A stretch of 64,000 bases of DNA from Zygnema cylindricum (Eukaryota; Streptophyta; Zygnematophyceae; Zygnematales; Zygnemataceae): positions 162,198 to 226,197 of the forward strand of contig JBBHKE010001956.1 in the NCBI GenBank assembly GCA_037447655.1. Direction: 5' to 3'. Every line of letters starts with the position of its first letter. Position 1 is the stretch's first letter. The translations under genes were made by a program, and so were the position numbers. The notes under the pieces are model-generated. The model was not told the origin of the DNA. It was given only the letters and a program-made list of their open reading frames with translations, and did not search any database. This document shows positions 42,565-51,711 of this stretch, piece by piece.

Positions 42565-43562
42565 TATATTGCGGTGTATGTAGATGATCTACTACTAATT
42601 AGCAAATCAATGGTTGAAATTAATAAAATCAAAACTGCCTTAAATTCACGGTTTGAGATGAAACAACTCGGTGAGACAAAATATATAATGGGTATTCAGG
42701 TAGAAAGGGACATAAATAAGAGATTAATAAAACTAACTCAAATGGAGGCAAATGAAAAGATGTTAGATGAGTATGGAATGCGGGGGGCAAAAGGGTGTGT
42801 AACTCCAATGGAGTTTTGGTAGAAGTTAGAGGGAAAAGGGACAGGTCGTGTGTTACTGTTAGTGAGTATTTACATTCACGGGAGGATGATCCTATGACAC
42901 TAATACCTTATAGACAAATAGTGGGAAGTTTAATATATTTCATGAACCGTACCCGTCCTGATATTGCTGCAACAGTTGGGGTACTAAGCAGAAGTCTAGA
43001 TAATCCTAGAAAATCTGACCTTGATGCAGCAAGGAGAGTCTTAATTTATTTGGCAGGAACCAGAGACCTCAAACTCACACTAGGCGGAGGAGAAGTGAAG
43101 CTGCAAACATGGAGTGATGCAAGCTATGGCGACATGCGAAGCCGAAAATCCACCACGGGATTCGTTCTGCTAATTCGGTACTGGACTTGCAGCTGGAATA
43201 GCAAACTTCAAAAGGTTACGGCACAATGGGCAATGGAGTTCGGATACATGGCAGCAAGCTCGGCCCTCAAAGAACTCTTATGGGTGAAACCCATGTTGCA
43301 AGAATTGGGATACATGTAAGTTGGTCCACACGTGATCTGGTGTGATAACCAGGCTACCATTGCCATTGCCTCTAACCCGAGCCACCACTTCAAGAGTAAC
43401 CATATGGATGTAAGATTACACTTTGTAAGAGAAAAAGTGTTTTCCCGAGTAATTAAATTATGTTATCTGCCAGATGCAAATTTGATTGCTAATATGCTCA
43501 CTAAAGCTCTTCCTGCTCCTAAGCTGAATTATTGTAGGGATGTAGTGGGACTGAGTGGCTAG
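42565..43562 (+). pseudogene. pol: C2 RT C-terminus and RNase H
   Basis: It reads YIAVYVDDLLLISKSMVEIN (YVDD), FEMKQLGETKYIMGIQVERD, then a stop at MEFW-TAG. After that come IPYRQIVGSLIYFMNRTRPD, TWSDASYGDMRSRKSTTGFV, VTAQWAMEFGYMAASSALKE, WCDNQATIAIASNPSHHFKS and HMDVRLHFVREKVFSRVIKL, ending at TAG (43560). Stops and one frame change interrupt it. TAQSTME is degraded to TAQWAME. Confidence 0.92.
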
Positions 43563-43737
43563 CTAAGTTGCTGCATTGCTATGCTGCCATACTGCGCTAA
43601 GTCCTACATTGGGATGCAGTGAGACTAGGTAAACTTGTTGCGTTGCTATGCTGCCATACTGTGCTAGTACACCAACGCAGCTGCACTTATTGACATCGCA
43701 GCGACGCTGATACATTGAGTCCAAAGCTTTAGGGGAG
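43563..43737 (+). other. C2 3' untranslated segment and polypurine tract
   Basis: It contains repeats of a GTTGCTGCATTGCTATGCTGC type and ends AAAGCTTTAGGGGAG, like C1 at 31457-31620. Confidence 0.82.
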
Positions 43738-43987
43738 TGTTGATGTTGGAAAGCTTTAAGTCTCAATAAATTAGTGTGACACTAGAATGACAGTAAAATA
43801 TAGCGTAAAGACACGTGTCGTCACGTAAGTACGGAACAGGTATTTCAAAATGGCACCGACATCCACATATGCCTGTCACACATTGAATGAGACAAAGCAG
43901 CTAAGACACAGATGGGGCAAAGCAGCTGCAACACAGATGGGACAAAGCAGCTGCAATTATTCAATACAGGACAACACAGCTGCAACA
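43738..43987 (+). repeat. C2 3' LTR, left part
   Basis: It starts TGTTGATGTTGGAAAGC and breaks at CAACA (43983-43987), where a solo LTR is inserted. The rest is at 45070-45748. Confidence 0.88.
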
Positions 43988-45069
43988 TGTTGTCCATAGC
44001 CTATTTCAGCCATGGACTACACTCGGAAGCCCCAGAGACTACCCCTCAAACAGCTGTGTTTCAGGCAGCACAGATTACTCCACTATTAACAGAATCACCT
44101 CAAACTGCACCAATATATATTATACCATATACACTGTAATCTACCAAAGTTAGAGCCAAATCCACCAAGGCATCTAGAAGATATAAGCTCAAGAGTTTCA
44201 CAAAAACAACTCACAGCTTCACAAACTAACCACTTTGACTGCTCACATAATCTTACAGAGATACTGGAATACAATGAAACTTCACACACATATAAATTCT
44301 ATATTATATAATAACTCCACAAAGTTTCACATGAAAGAACCAAACAGAGTGATCACACCAACAGGTCAAAGATGCAGAAAATAGTTTGCCATTGCTTTGA
44401 TAAACTTGACTGTGATAATCAAAATAATCTAAGTCCTACAACTTATACAGAGAGAGTTCACTGCTGAATGTACGGAGGCATACCGGCCGTTGTTACCTAC
44501 CACCTACCTAAATTAATGTGAGTATACCCGAATAATTCGAGGTATGTCAGAATGAATTAATCTATACTAATAAACTAATTAACAAAAGGACAAACCACTG
44601 TTCTACCAAATATTTACACCGACATCTCCGACAAGTCAACTTGCTTAGTCACTCGTGATAATGGTATGAATCTCGTCCACTGACTTGATTCATATCAACA
44701 GCAGCTGCGTTGTCAGGTTCGTCGCAGCTGCGTTGTCACATACCTGGACATCCAAAAACAACCGCATAACCGCAGCTTCGTAGCAGTTGCGTTGTCATAT
44801 TTAAAGTACATTTGTCTCAAATAGACGCGTCGTACCGGCGGTGCATATTTCAACGTTTCGTACATTTCAAATCGGATCGCTTCGCGATCCGCCGTCCATT
44901 TCTTACTACGTAGTTACGCCACTCAATAACTCCCTTACTTCACTTTAGTTTTATCCGGCTCCCCCAATCCGTGAATCCATTCAAACCTCCACGTTAATCA
45001 TATACGCACGAAACGTTTCAAGGATACAAAATTCGCGTACCCTTGAAACTAAGTTTTCAAAAAACAACA
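43988..45069 (-). mobile_element. Solo LTR, F-related, in the C2 3' LTR
   Basis: 1082 bp, on the minus strand from TGTTGTTTTTTGAAAAC to ATAGGCTATGGACAACA. It is flanked by perfect 5-bp duplications CAACA (43983-43987, 45070-45074). Its end carries a Gag start, MAEIGYGQQ, like MAENGYEQQQ at 38011. No internal sequence remains, so it is a recombination product. Its middle (44640-44800) shares the CGCAGCTGCG palindromes and TTGATATGAATCAAGTCA of C LTRs. Confidence 0.9.
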
Positions 45070-45748
45070 CAACAAAGTTGCGATGACATTGAATATGATT
45101 CGAAACGAGACAACGGAGCTACGGTTGATTTGAATCAAGTCAATGGACAAGATTTATAGTGATTTGCTGCCACATGTTTTCCCAACATCTAGATGAACTC
45201 ATCTAAACAATAATATCTAAGCCGGCAGCAAGTAATTGTTTTTACCTCTCAGTAATATTGATTCTACAGTGGCAGAATTAGCTTTTGCATGATTAGGAGT
45301 ACTTTGAACTTTGTGGCAGTTACGATTTTGGACGTATCTCTCAGGAACGTTTGTATCGAATGGACAGCACTATGTAATATGAAAACTAGGAGTAGAAACT
45401 CACTACGATTATAAGACTTAGGACTTAGAAGATTGGATGTACCCAGACTTCCAGATTGTGTAATTTGCAGACTGTTTTTGGGAAATTTTTGAGTTGCATA
45501 TCTTGGTGTATGTTGGATCAATTAGGCTGAAAGTTTGGTATTTGTCACACTTTGTGATATTCTATACTGCGGTATGGTTTGAAGCGGTTTAGATCTTTGT
45601 GTCAAATATGGTGAGCTGTTGAAAACAACTGTTGGAAAGGATTCTTGGTATGCTTCTGTGGGTGAATTATGTCTAGTTCTACTCCTACTGCTGCTGCTCC
45701 ACCTGCTGCTGCTGTTGCTCCACCTCCTCTAGTGGTCGTGGAACAACA
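45070..45748 (+). repeat. C2 3' LTR, right part
   Basis: It resumes after the solo LTR and ends GTCGTGGAACAACA. It contains ATGTCTAGTTCTACTCC (45669), the LTR-embedded Gag start. Confidence 0.88.
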
Positions 45749-46289
45749 AAGCTAAACCATTATCAGACATGTTAGCAGAAGCAAACCCAAAGAGGAATAC
45801 CAATCAGACTAAATCAATACTGTAAGATATGCAACTACAAATGAAAGAGGTCTTTCAACCAGACAAATATATACTACAAGCAAATAAAAAACAATATAAC
45901 ACAAAACACATTAAACTAGACATAGTGTTTTCATTTCCTTAACTCTGCGTAGAATGTACATTTTGTATCAAATTGATCAATCCTAAATGAACTAAATACT
46001 CAAAAGATCTAGAAAACATCTAAAACGTATGTACAGGGTTCCAAAAAAATCAAAGTACTTGGACCAAAATTGACTAGTAATAATATCTAGACCCAAAAAA
46101 TCCGAGAGATATGTTTCATGTCTACATTCATAGGCGGCCGTACACACTAATTTACTCAAAGATAACTATTCCAATAGATATAAAAAAAATCCACACTAAA
46201 TATACCTAATATTAAATAGTTGGTGGTTCAAAAATATTCTAAGTCATAGACTCTAATTTCTAAGACTTACTCAAGCTTACTTATCAATA
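45749..46289 (-). repeat. B2 LTR, right part
   Basis: It continues from 34139: CCATTATCAGACATGTTAGC, GAGGTCTTTCAACCAGACAAAT, to CTTATCAATA (46289). It is visibly diverged from the B1 LTR. Confidence 0.87.
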
Positions 46290-47004
46290 CTTTTTGCCAT
46301 GCCATTTCAAAATTTCGATTTACATTTTCAATGTTAAAATCTGGCCGCAAACTTTTCGTACGAATCATTAATTACCTCTGCTAGTACAGATATTAAGTTC
46401 ATATTTTACGTTTGAAGAATATATTTAGATTTTCAAAATCTGGACCCTACCGTATGTGGCGCCAATCATAATTGAGGAAGGTGTGTAATTGACCCGACAA
46501 AATGAAGCGCACTTATAGTTGACACCGCTGTCAGTAGACTTGTCCGTACATTTACTGGGATCAGCTAATGGAATGTTACCCTTAGGTTGTCATCACTCGT
46601 CCGCGGTGTATGATATTTTTGTTTCCAAATGTACCAATAGACACGTCCAGTGTGTGGAATGTTACCCTTAGGTTGTCATCACTCGTCCGCGGTGTATGAT
46701 ATTTTTGTTTCCAAATGTACCAATAGACACGTCCAGTGTGTGGCAAGTGTCCTACTGGAAAACAGTTGAGGAGACTGTCCAAACACTGGATAGAAGGAGC
46801 GTTTGCTTCGAAAACTCAAAATCGGACGGTCCAAATTGTCACCCAAAAGTTTGGAGAATCTTGTCGAATCTCCAGTAAACAAGTTTTAAACAATGTAAAA
46901 AACAACACGGCATAGTACGAAAAGGCTCACTTTTTGCCTGATGGAGTCCCACCCTAAGTTGAAATTTTAGATTATAGACGTGTCACTGTGTCAACACATC
47001 GATA
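46290..47004. other. Unique intergenic DNA with one tandem duplication
   Basis: No gene recognised. The only structure is the 86-bp duplication listed separately. Confidence 0.5.
46570..46741. repeat. Perfect 86-bp tandem duplication
   Basis: 46570-46655 and 46656-46741 are identical by eye, beginning GGAATGTTACCCTTAGG. Absence of any difference suggests a recent event or an assembly duplication. Confidence 0.92.
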
Positions 47005-47230
47005 CATCGTGTGTCGCTGTTAGAGTTAATGATGCTTTCGTTGTTTTCGTCTCTTATAACATCTTTTCTTCAAACACACATGTTGGATTTTATATCTGAA
47101 ATATGAGATTGAAAGAAAACATTCTTAGCTTTCGATTGGCGGTTTCCATTTGAAAATAGGAGAAATGTGTACGGGAGGAAGATGTTTTTAGTGGCGAGAA
47201 CATTATGAACACTAATATCGATTCACGGTG
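47005..47230. mobile_element. Tc1/mariner-type MITE, 226 bp
   Basis: Ends: CATCGTGTGTCGCTGTTAGAG on the left; the right end, reverse-complemented, reads CACCGTGAATCGATATTAG. Flanking TA at 47003-47004 and 47231-47232. No coding capacity. Confidence 0.7.
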
Positions 47231-47307
47231 TACACACCTTAGGTGGGGTTGTACGGTTATGATATCGCGATGCGATCTCCCACTCGGTTTCTTGCTATGG
47301 TTGGAAC

Positions 47308-48050
47308 TAGAGGTCGCAAAATTCAAAATTATACATAACCGAAACCAACCGTTTTTTTTTTCAAAATTCGCGTAACCGACGCCCCACCGAATTATGTCAC
47401 ACTCCAAAATTGTTAACCGTTAACCGGCCGCCGTTTACGAAAATAAAAGTTAACCGAAACTCGATTTCTCGCGACTAATCGTGCCCGCCTGTAACCGAAA
47501 AAGTACAAAATTAACTAATGTACGACATATGAATAAGCCAATAATTACGATTTGTCGCGTTCTCTTATATTTGCAAAATGAATAGTGTTTACTAACATGT
47601 CAAATTTGCGACGCTTTGTCACGTTCCTTAAGATTTGTGAAATGAATAGTGTACTATCGTGTCAAATTTGCGACGCTTTGTCACGTTCCTTAAGATTTGC
47701 GAAATGAATAGTGTTACTACCGTGTCAGATTTGTGACGCTAATCATGATGTCACGTACTTTCACGATACCAAAGAGTATAAAGTATAATAATGTGATTTG
47801 CGACGCTAATCGTGATGTCACGTACTTTCACGATACCAAAGAGTACAAAGTATAATAATGTTGGATTGCATAGACAGTATAAAATTTTCATTTTTTTTGG
47901 TTTTTTGGTTGAATGACCGTAACTGACCGTTTTTTTTTTGGTGAATCAACCTACCGCAACCGCCTGACCCTCAAAATTTGGCAACCAGATCCGGCGCGGG
48001 CAGTCAGTTACCGATCGGTCACGGTTTGGGTTGACCGTTTGCGACCTCTA
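47308..48050. mobile_element. Non-autonomous hAT-type transposon, 743 bp
   Basis: An 8-bp target duplication GTTGGAAC (47300-47307, 48051-48058) flanks 13-bp terminal inverted repeats TAGAGGTCGCAAA. The 8-bp duplication and the TAGAGGT-type end are characteristic of hAT transposons. There is no transposase. The interior has two short tandem arrays and poly-T runs. Confidence 0.88.
47537..47861. repeat. Two adjoining minisatellites inside the hAT element
   Basis: A 62-bp unit (GTCAAATTTGCGACGCTTTG start) recurs at 47599 and 47661 with partial copies on each side. A 67-bp unit (GATTTG.GACGCTAATC start) recurs at 47728 and 47795. The units share GATTTGCGACGCT, so one may derive from the other. 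Confidence 0.85.
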
Positions 48051-48079
48051 GTTGGAACCATTTCAGCATTGTTACACTA

Positions 48080-48125
48080 CACCGTGTATTGCTATTGGGG
48101 TTAACCCTAATAAAGATTCTTGGTG
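48080..48125. mobile_element. Minimal 46-bp inverted-repeat element of the MITE family
   Basis: CACCGTGTATTGCTATTGGG is followed almost at once by its imperfect inverse CCCTAATAAAGATTCTTGGTG, with TA on both sides (48078-48079, 48126-48127). It consists essentially of the two termini of the neighbouring MITE. Confidence 0.65.
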
Positions 48126-48132
48126 TATCGTA

Positions 48133-48350
48133 CACTGCAAATCGCTATAAGTGTTAATGATTTTTTTCCCACTTTATACATTTTTTATCCATACACACTT
48201 GTCGGATTGTTGATCTGACGGTTGCGATTGAAAAGAATTGTTATCAGCTTCGAATTGGCGGTCTTAAATTGAAAATCGGACAAGTGCGTACGGCAAAAAA
48301 ATAAATTAATTGGCGAGGAAAAACATTAACCCTAATAGCGATTCACGGTG
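48133..48350. mobile_element. Tc1/mariner-type MITE, 218 bp
   Basis: Left end CACTGCAAATCGCTATAAG; right end, reverse-complemented, CACCGTGAATCGCTATTAGGG; about 27 bp of inverted repeat. Flanking TA at 48131-48132 and 48351-48352. Confidence 0.78.
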
Positions 48351-48352
48351 TA

Positions 48353-48720
48353 GTTCACTTCAAATCTCCCTTTCCAGAACTCTGGATGTTTTTTTTTTCT
48401 TTTAATAAATCCCAGAGCTTAAGGAGTCCCTCTCCTCTTCCTCTTTTCTCGACCACTCACTACCGTACTACCGTACTGCCATACTGGACTTTCCTCAACC
48501 GCTTTGTACGACTTTACCCTCCCAAGCTTTTTTTTTCATTCTTTATTTTTTTTATCTTTCCTTTTTATTTTTGATTTTTTCCTTCTAAAATCTTCTTTTG
48601 AGTCCAATCAAGCTTACCCCTCCTCCTCCCCCTCCCTCTCCCCCTCCCGGTTTGAAGGTTTTTAGGGTAAAGAAGGACATTTAACAAGAAGGTATTTTTG
48701 AGGGTCAATAGCTATAGAAG
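48353..48720. other. T-rich and CT-rich spacer
   Basis: T-runs at 48390-48400 and 48525-48600 and a CCTCCTCCCCCTCCC tract near 48620. No gene seen. Confidence 0.5.
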
Positions 48721-48724
48721 GTTA

Positions 48725-50725
48725 AGAGAGAAATAATTACAAAAAGTATAGACGGAGAGAGGGAGAGGGAAGGGAGGGAGGGGAAGAGAGAGAAAATTAC
48801 AAGAAGTATAGAGTGAGAGAGGGAGAGGGAAAAGAGGGAGGGGAAGAGAGAAAATTACAAGAAGTATAGAGGGAGAGAGGGAGAGGGAATGGAGGGAGGG
48901 GAAGAGAGATAAAACTACAAAAAGTATAAAAAGAGAGAGGGATAGGGAATGGAGAGAGGGGAAGAGAGAGAAAATAACAAAAGGTATAGAGGAAGAGAGG
49001 GAGAGGGAAAGGAAGGAGGGGAAAAGAGAGAAAATAACAAGAAGTAAAGAGGGAGAGAGGGAGAGGGAAATGAGGGAGGGGAAATGAGAGAAAAATTACA
49101 AAGAGTATAGAAGGAGAGAGGGAGAGGGAATAGAGGGAGGGGATGAGAGAGAAAGTTACAAAAAGTATAGAGGGAGAGAGGGAGAGGGAAGGGAAGGAGG
49201 AGAAGAGAGAAAATTACAAGAAGTATATAGGGAGAGAGGGAGAGGGAAGGGAGGGAGGGAAAGAGAGAGAAAATTACAAGAAGTATAAAGGGAGAGAGGG
49301 AGAGGGAAGAGAGGGAGGGGAAGAGAGAGAAAATTACAAGAAGTATAGAGGGAGAGAGGGAGAGGGAAGGGAGGGAGGGGAAGAGAGAAATAATTACAAA
49401 TAGTATAGACGGAGAGAGGGAGAGGGAAAGGAGGGAGGGGAGAAGAGAGAAAATTACAAGAAGTATATAGGGAGAGAGGGAGAGGGAAGGGAGGGAGGGA
49501 AAGAGAGAGAAAATTACAAGAAGTATAAAGGGAGAGAAGGGAGAGGGAAAGGAGAGAGGGGAAAAGAGATAAAATTACAAGAAGTATAGAGGGAGAGAGG
49601 GAGAGGGAATGGAGGGAGGGGAAGAGAGAGAAATTTACAAAAAGTAAAGAGAGAGAGAGGGAGAGGGGAGGGAGGAAGGGGAAGAGAGAGAAAAATACAA
49701 GAAGTACGGAGGGAGAGAGGGAGAGGGAAAGGAGGGAAAGGGAAAGGAGGGAGGGAAAAATGAGAAAAAATATAGAGGGAGAGAGGGAGAGGGAAGGGAG
49801 GGAGGGGAAGAGAGAGAAAATTACAAGAAGTTTAGAGGGAGAGAGGGAGAGGGAATGGAGGAATGGGAAGAGAGAGAAAATTACAAGAAGTATAATGGGA
49901 GAGATGGAGAGGGAAGGGAGGGAGGGGAATAGATAAAATTAAAAGAAATATAAAACGAAGAGAAGAAGAGGGAAAGGAAGGAGGAGAAGAGAGAGAAAAT
50001 TACAAAAAGCATAGAGGGAGAGAAGGAGAGGGTAGGGAGGGAGGGGAAGAGATAGAAAATTAAAAAAAGTATAGATGGAGAGAGGAAGAGGGAACGGAGG
50101 GAGGGGAAGAGAGAGAAAATTACAAGAAGTATGGAGGGAGAGAGGGAGAGAGAAGGGAGGGAAGGGAAGAGAGAGAATTACAATTATAGAGGTAGAGAGG
50201 GAGAGGGATTGGTGGGAGGGGAAGAGAGAGAAAGTATAGAGAGAGAAGGAGAGGAAAGGGAGGTAGGGGAAGAGATAAAATTATAAGAAGTATAGAGGGA
50301 GAGCGGGAGAGGGAAGGGATGGAAAGGAAGAGAGAGGGAGAGGGAAGGGGGGGAGGGGAAATGAGAGAAAATTACAAAAAGTATAGAGGGAAAGAGGGAG
50401 AGGGAAGGGAAGGAGGAGAAGAGAGAGAAAATTATAAGAAGTATAGAGGGGCAGAGGGAGAGGGAAGGGATGGAGGGGAGAAGAGAGAAAATTACAAGAA
50501 GTATATAGGGAGAGAGGGAGAGGGAAGGGAGGGAGGGGAAAAAAGAGAAAATTACAAGTAGTATAGAGGGAGAAAGGGAGAGCAAAAAGAGGGAGGGGAA
50601 GAGAGATAAATTTACAAAAAGTATAAAGGGAGAGAGGAAGAGGGAATAGAGGGAGAAGAAGAGAGATAAAATTACAAGAAGTATAGAGGGAGAGGGAATG
50701 GAGGGAGGGGAAGAGAGGGATGGAT
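48725..50725. repeat. 60-bp purine-rich minisatellite, about 33 copies
   Basis: The consensus unit is four G-runs (GGGAGAGAGGGAGAGGGAAG, then GGAGGGAGGGG), followed by AAGAGAGAGAAAATTACAAG and AAGTATAGA. The period is 60 bp with single-base variants and occasional short indels. The unit length divisible by three gives long repetitive ORFs in several frames, none of which is taken as a gene. Each unit satisfies the G3-loop-G3-loop-G3-loop-G3 quadruplex pattern. Confidence 0.93.
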
Positions 50726-50936
50726 GGAGAGGGGGAGGGAGACAAATCGATTGAGGGAGAGTGGTGGCGATAGATGCGACAAGGAGGGGGGAGGGAGAGA
50801 GGGGCGGAGGGAGGGAGGGAGTGTGCTAACGGGGGGAGGGAGAAGGGGGGAGAGGGGGAAGGTTCGGGAGCGGAGAGTGAAGGGGTATATGGAGAGAGAG
50901 AGGGAGTGTGAGAGCGGTAGATGAGGCAAGGGGGAA
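50726..50936. repeat. Irregular purine-rich tract
   Basis: GGGAG and GAGAGAG-rich DNA without the 60-bp period. It borders the decayed NTPase gene on its 5' side. Confidence 0.75.
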
Positions 50937-51135
50937 GTTGATAATGATGTTTTCCTTACGCCCTTTGAAATTAAACCATCTTTGTCTTTTTGTTGATTGT
51001 ATATTTGTCGAACCTACTTTGTTTTTGATTTTGCTCTTGTTCCACATTGTTTTAAAAGAGTGGTTATAAAAAAGTTGTGAAGTTGTTGCACAAACCTGCT
51101 CTAAAATGTAACATTTTTCAGGTAGCATATGAAAA
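50937..51135 (+). pseudogene. Upstream segment of the decayed NTPase paralogue
   Basis: It aligns with 60785-60590 on the minus strand. AATGATGTTTTC.(T)A(C).CC.TTTGAAAT.AAACCAT encodes NDVF.TPFEIKP in both copies with synonymous differences (CCC/CCT, ATT/ATC). The blocks GTCGAACCTAC, AAAGT.GTGAAGT.GTTGCACA and GAAAATATTGAT follow. This looks like an upstream exon plus intron of the same gene. An in-frame TGA soon after shows decay. Confidence 0.6.
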
Positions 51136-51653
51136 TATTGATGACTTCACGAGTAGGATGCAAAATTCTTGCTAAAATTTTGTAGAACTTGGTAAAGATT
51201 TGGATAATTTGGTCGATATGAAGAGAGAAAGTAGGTCCAAGGCAAAGTGAAATTCTTCTTAAAAGTGCTAAAAGCATTTGAGAAAATCCCAAATGTCCTA
51301 CGGAGCTTTCTTAAGTACTAGATTCCTTCCCTTTCCCTCTCGTAGTCCTTCAATCCTTCCACAAGGTCTTTCCTCTCTTACACCTTTGCTCCCACAAGTG
51401 CCTCACTTTGTCTGTCCTTATTTTTCAACCTTCTTGTCCTCTCAAATAATAAAGAACAATTATGCACATCTTTTTATCTCACTCTTTCTCTCTCTTTACC
51501 TTTCTCTCACCTTTTGCAACCCTATTTCTTTTATTCCTTTTTGTGTCAACCGTCTTTCTTTTTTCCTACATCTCACACTTTTTTTGTGTAACTCTCCAAA
51601 TGCTATAATTTCATCCTTCTTTTCTCATATTTATATATATATATAAATATATT

Positions 51654-51706
<53 letters not shown>

Positions 51707-51711
51707 CAAGG
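51136..51711. other. Spacer with pyrimidine-rich part and (TA)n tract
   Basis: 51300-51600 is pyrimidine-rich (CTCTTTCTC-type). 51634-51704 is an almost pure TA repeat. It occupies the position of an intron in the decayed gene. No separate gene seen. Confidence 0.6.

Larger units (their letters stand above)
34140..45748 (+). mobile_element. Ty1/copia element C2, with nested insertions, inside the B2 LTR
   Basis: Its 5' LTR starts at 34140 and its 3' LTR ends at 45748. The flanks are GAGCT (34135-34139) and AAGCT (45749-45753), a target duplication with one mismatch, and the B2 LTR continues on both sides. The element contains a non-C composite at 37621-39042, a D derivative at 40455-42564 and a solo LTR at 43988-45069. 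About 6.9 kb of the 11.6 kb is C sequence, including an internal 0.63 kb duplication. It is heavily mutated. Confidence 0.88.

Noticed and set aside
34140-45748. Two separate elements C2 and C3 rather than one
   Set aside because: One 5' LTR, one 3' LTR, matching flanks in the split B2 LTR and shared private mutations in the duplicated integrase all fit a single insertion with later rearrangement.
47537-47861. CRISPR-like array in the hAT element
   Set aside because: The repeats are contiguous tandem units without unique spacers, in a eukaryotic transposon.
49143-50745. Repetitive Glu/Arg/Lys or Ser/Leu/Pro frames in the 60-bp minisatellite
   Set aside because: A 60-bp unit is divisible by three, so any stop-free frame stays open; frames are open on both strands and simply mirror the satellite.
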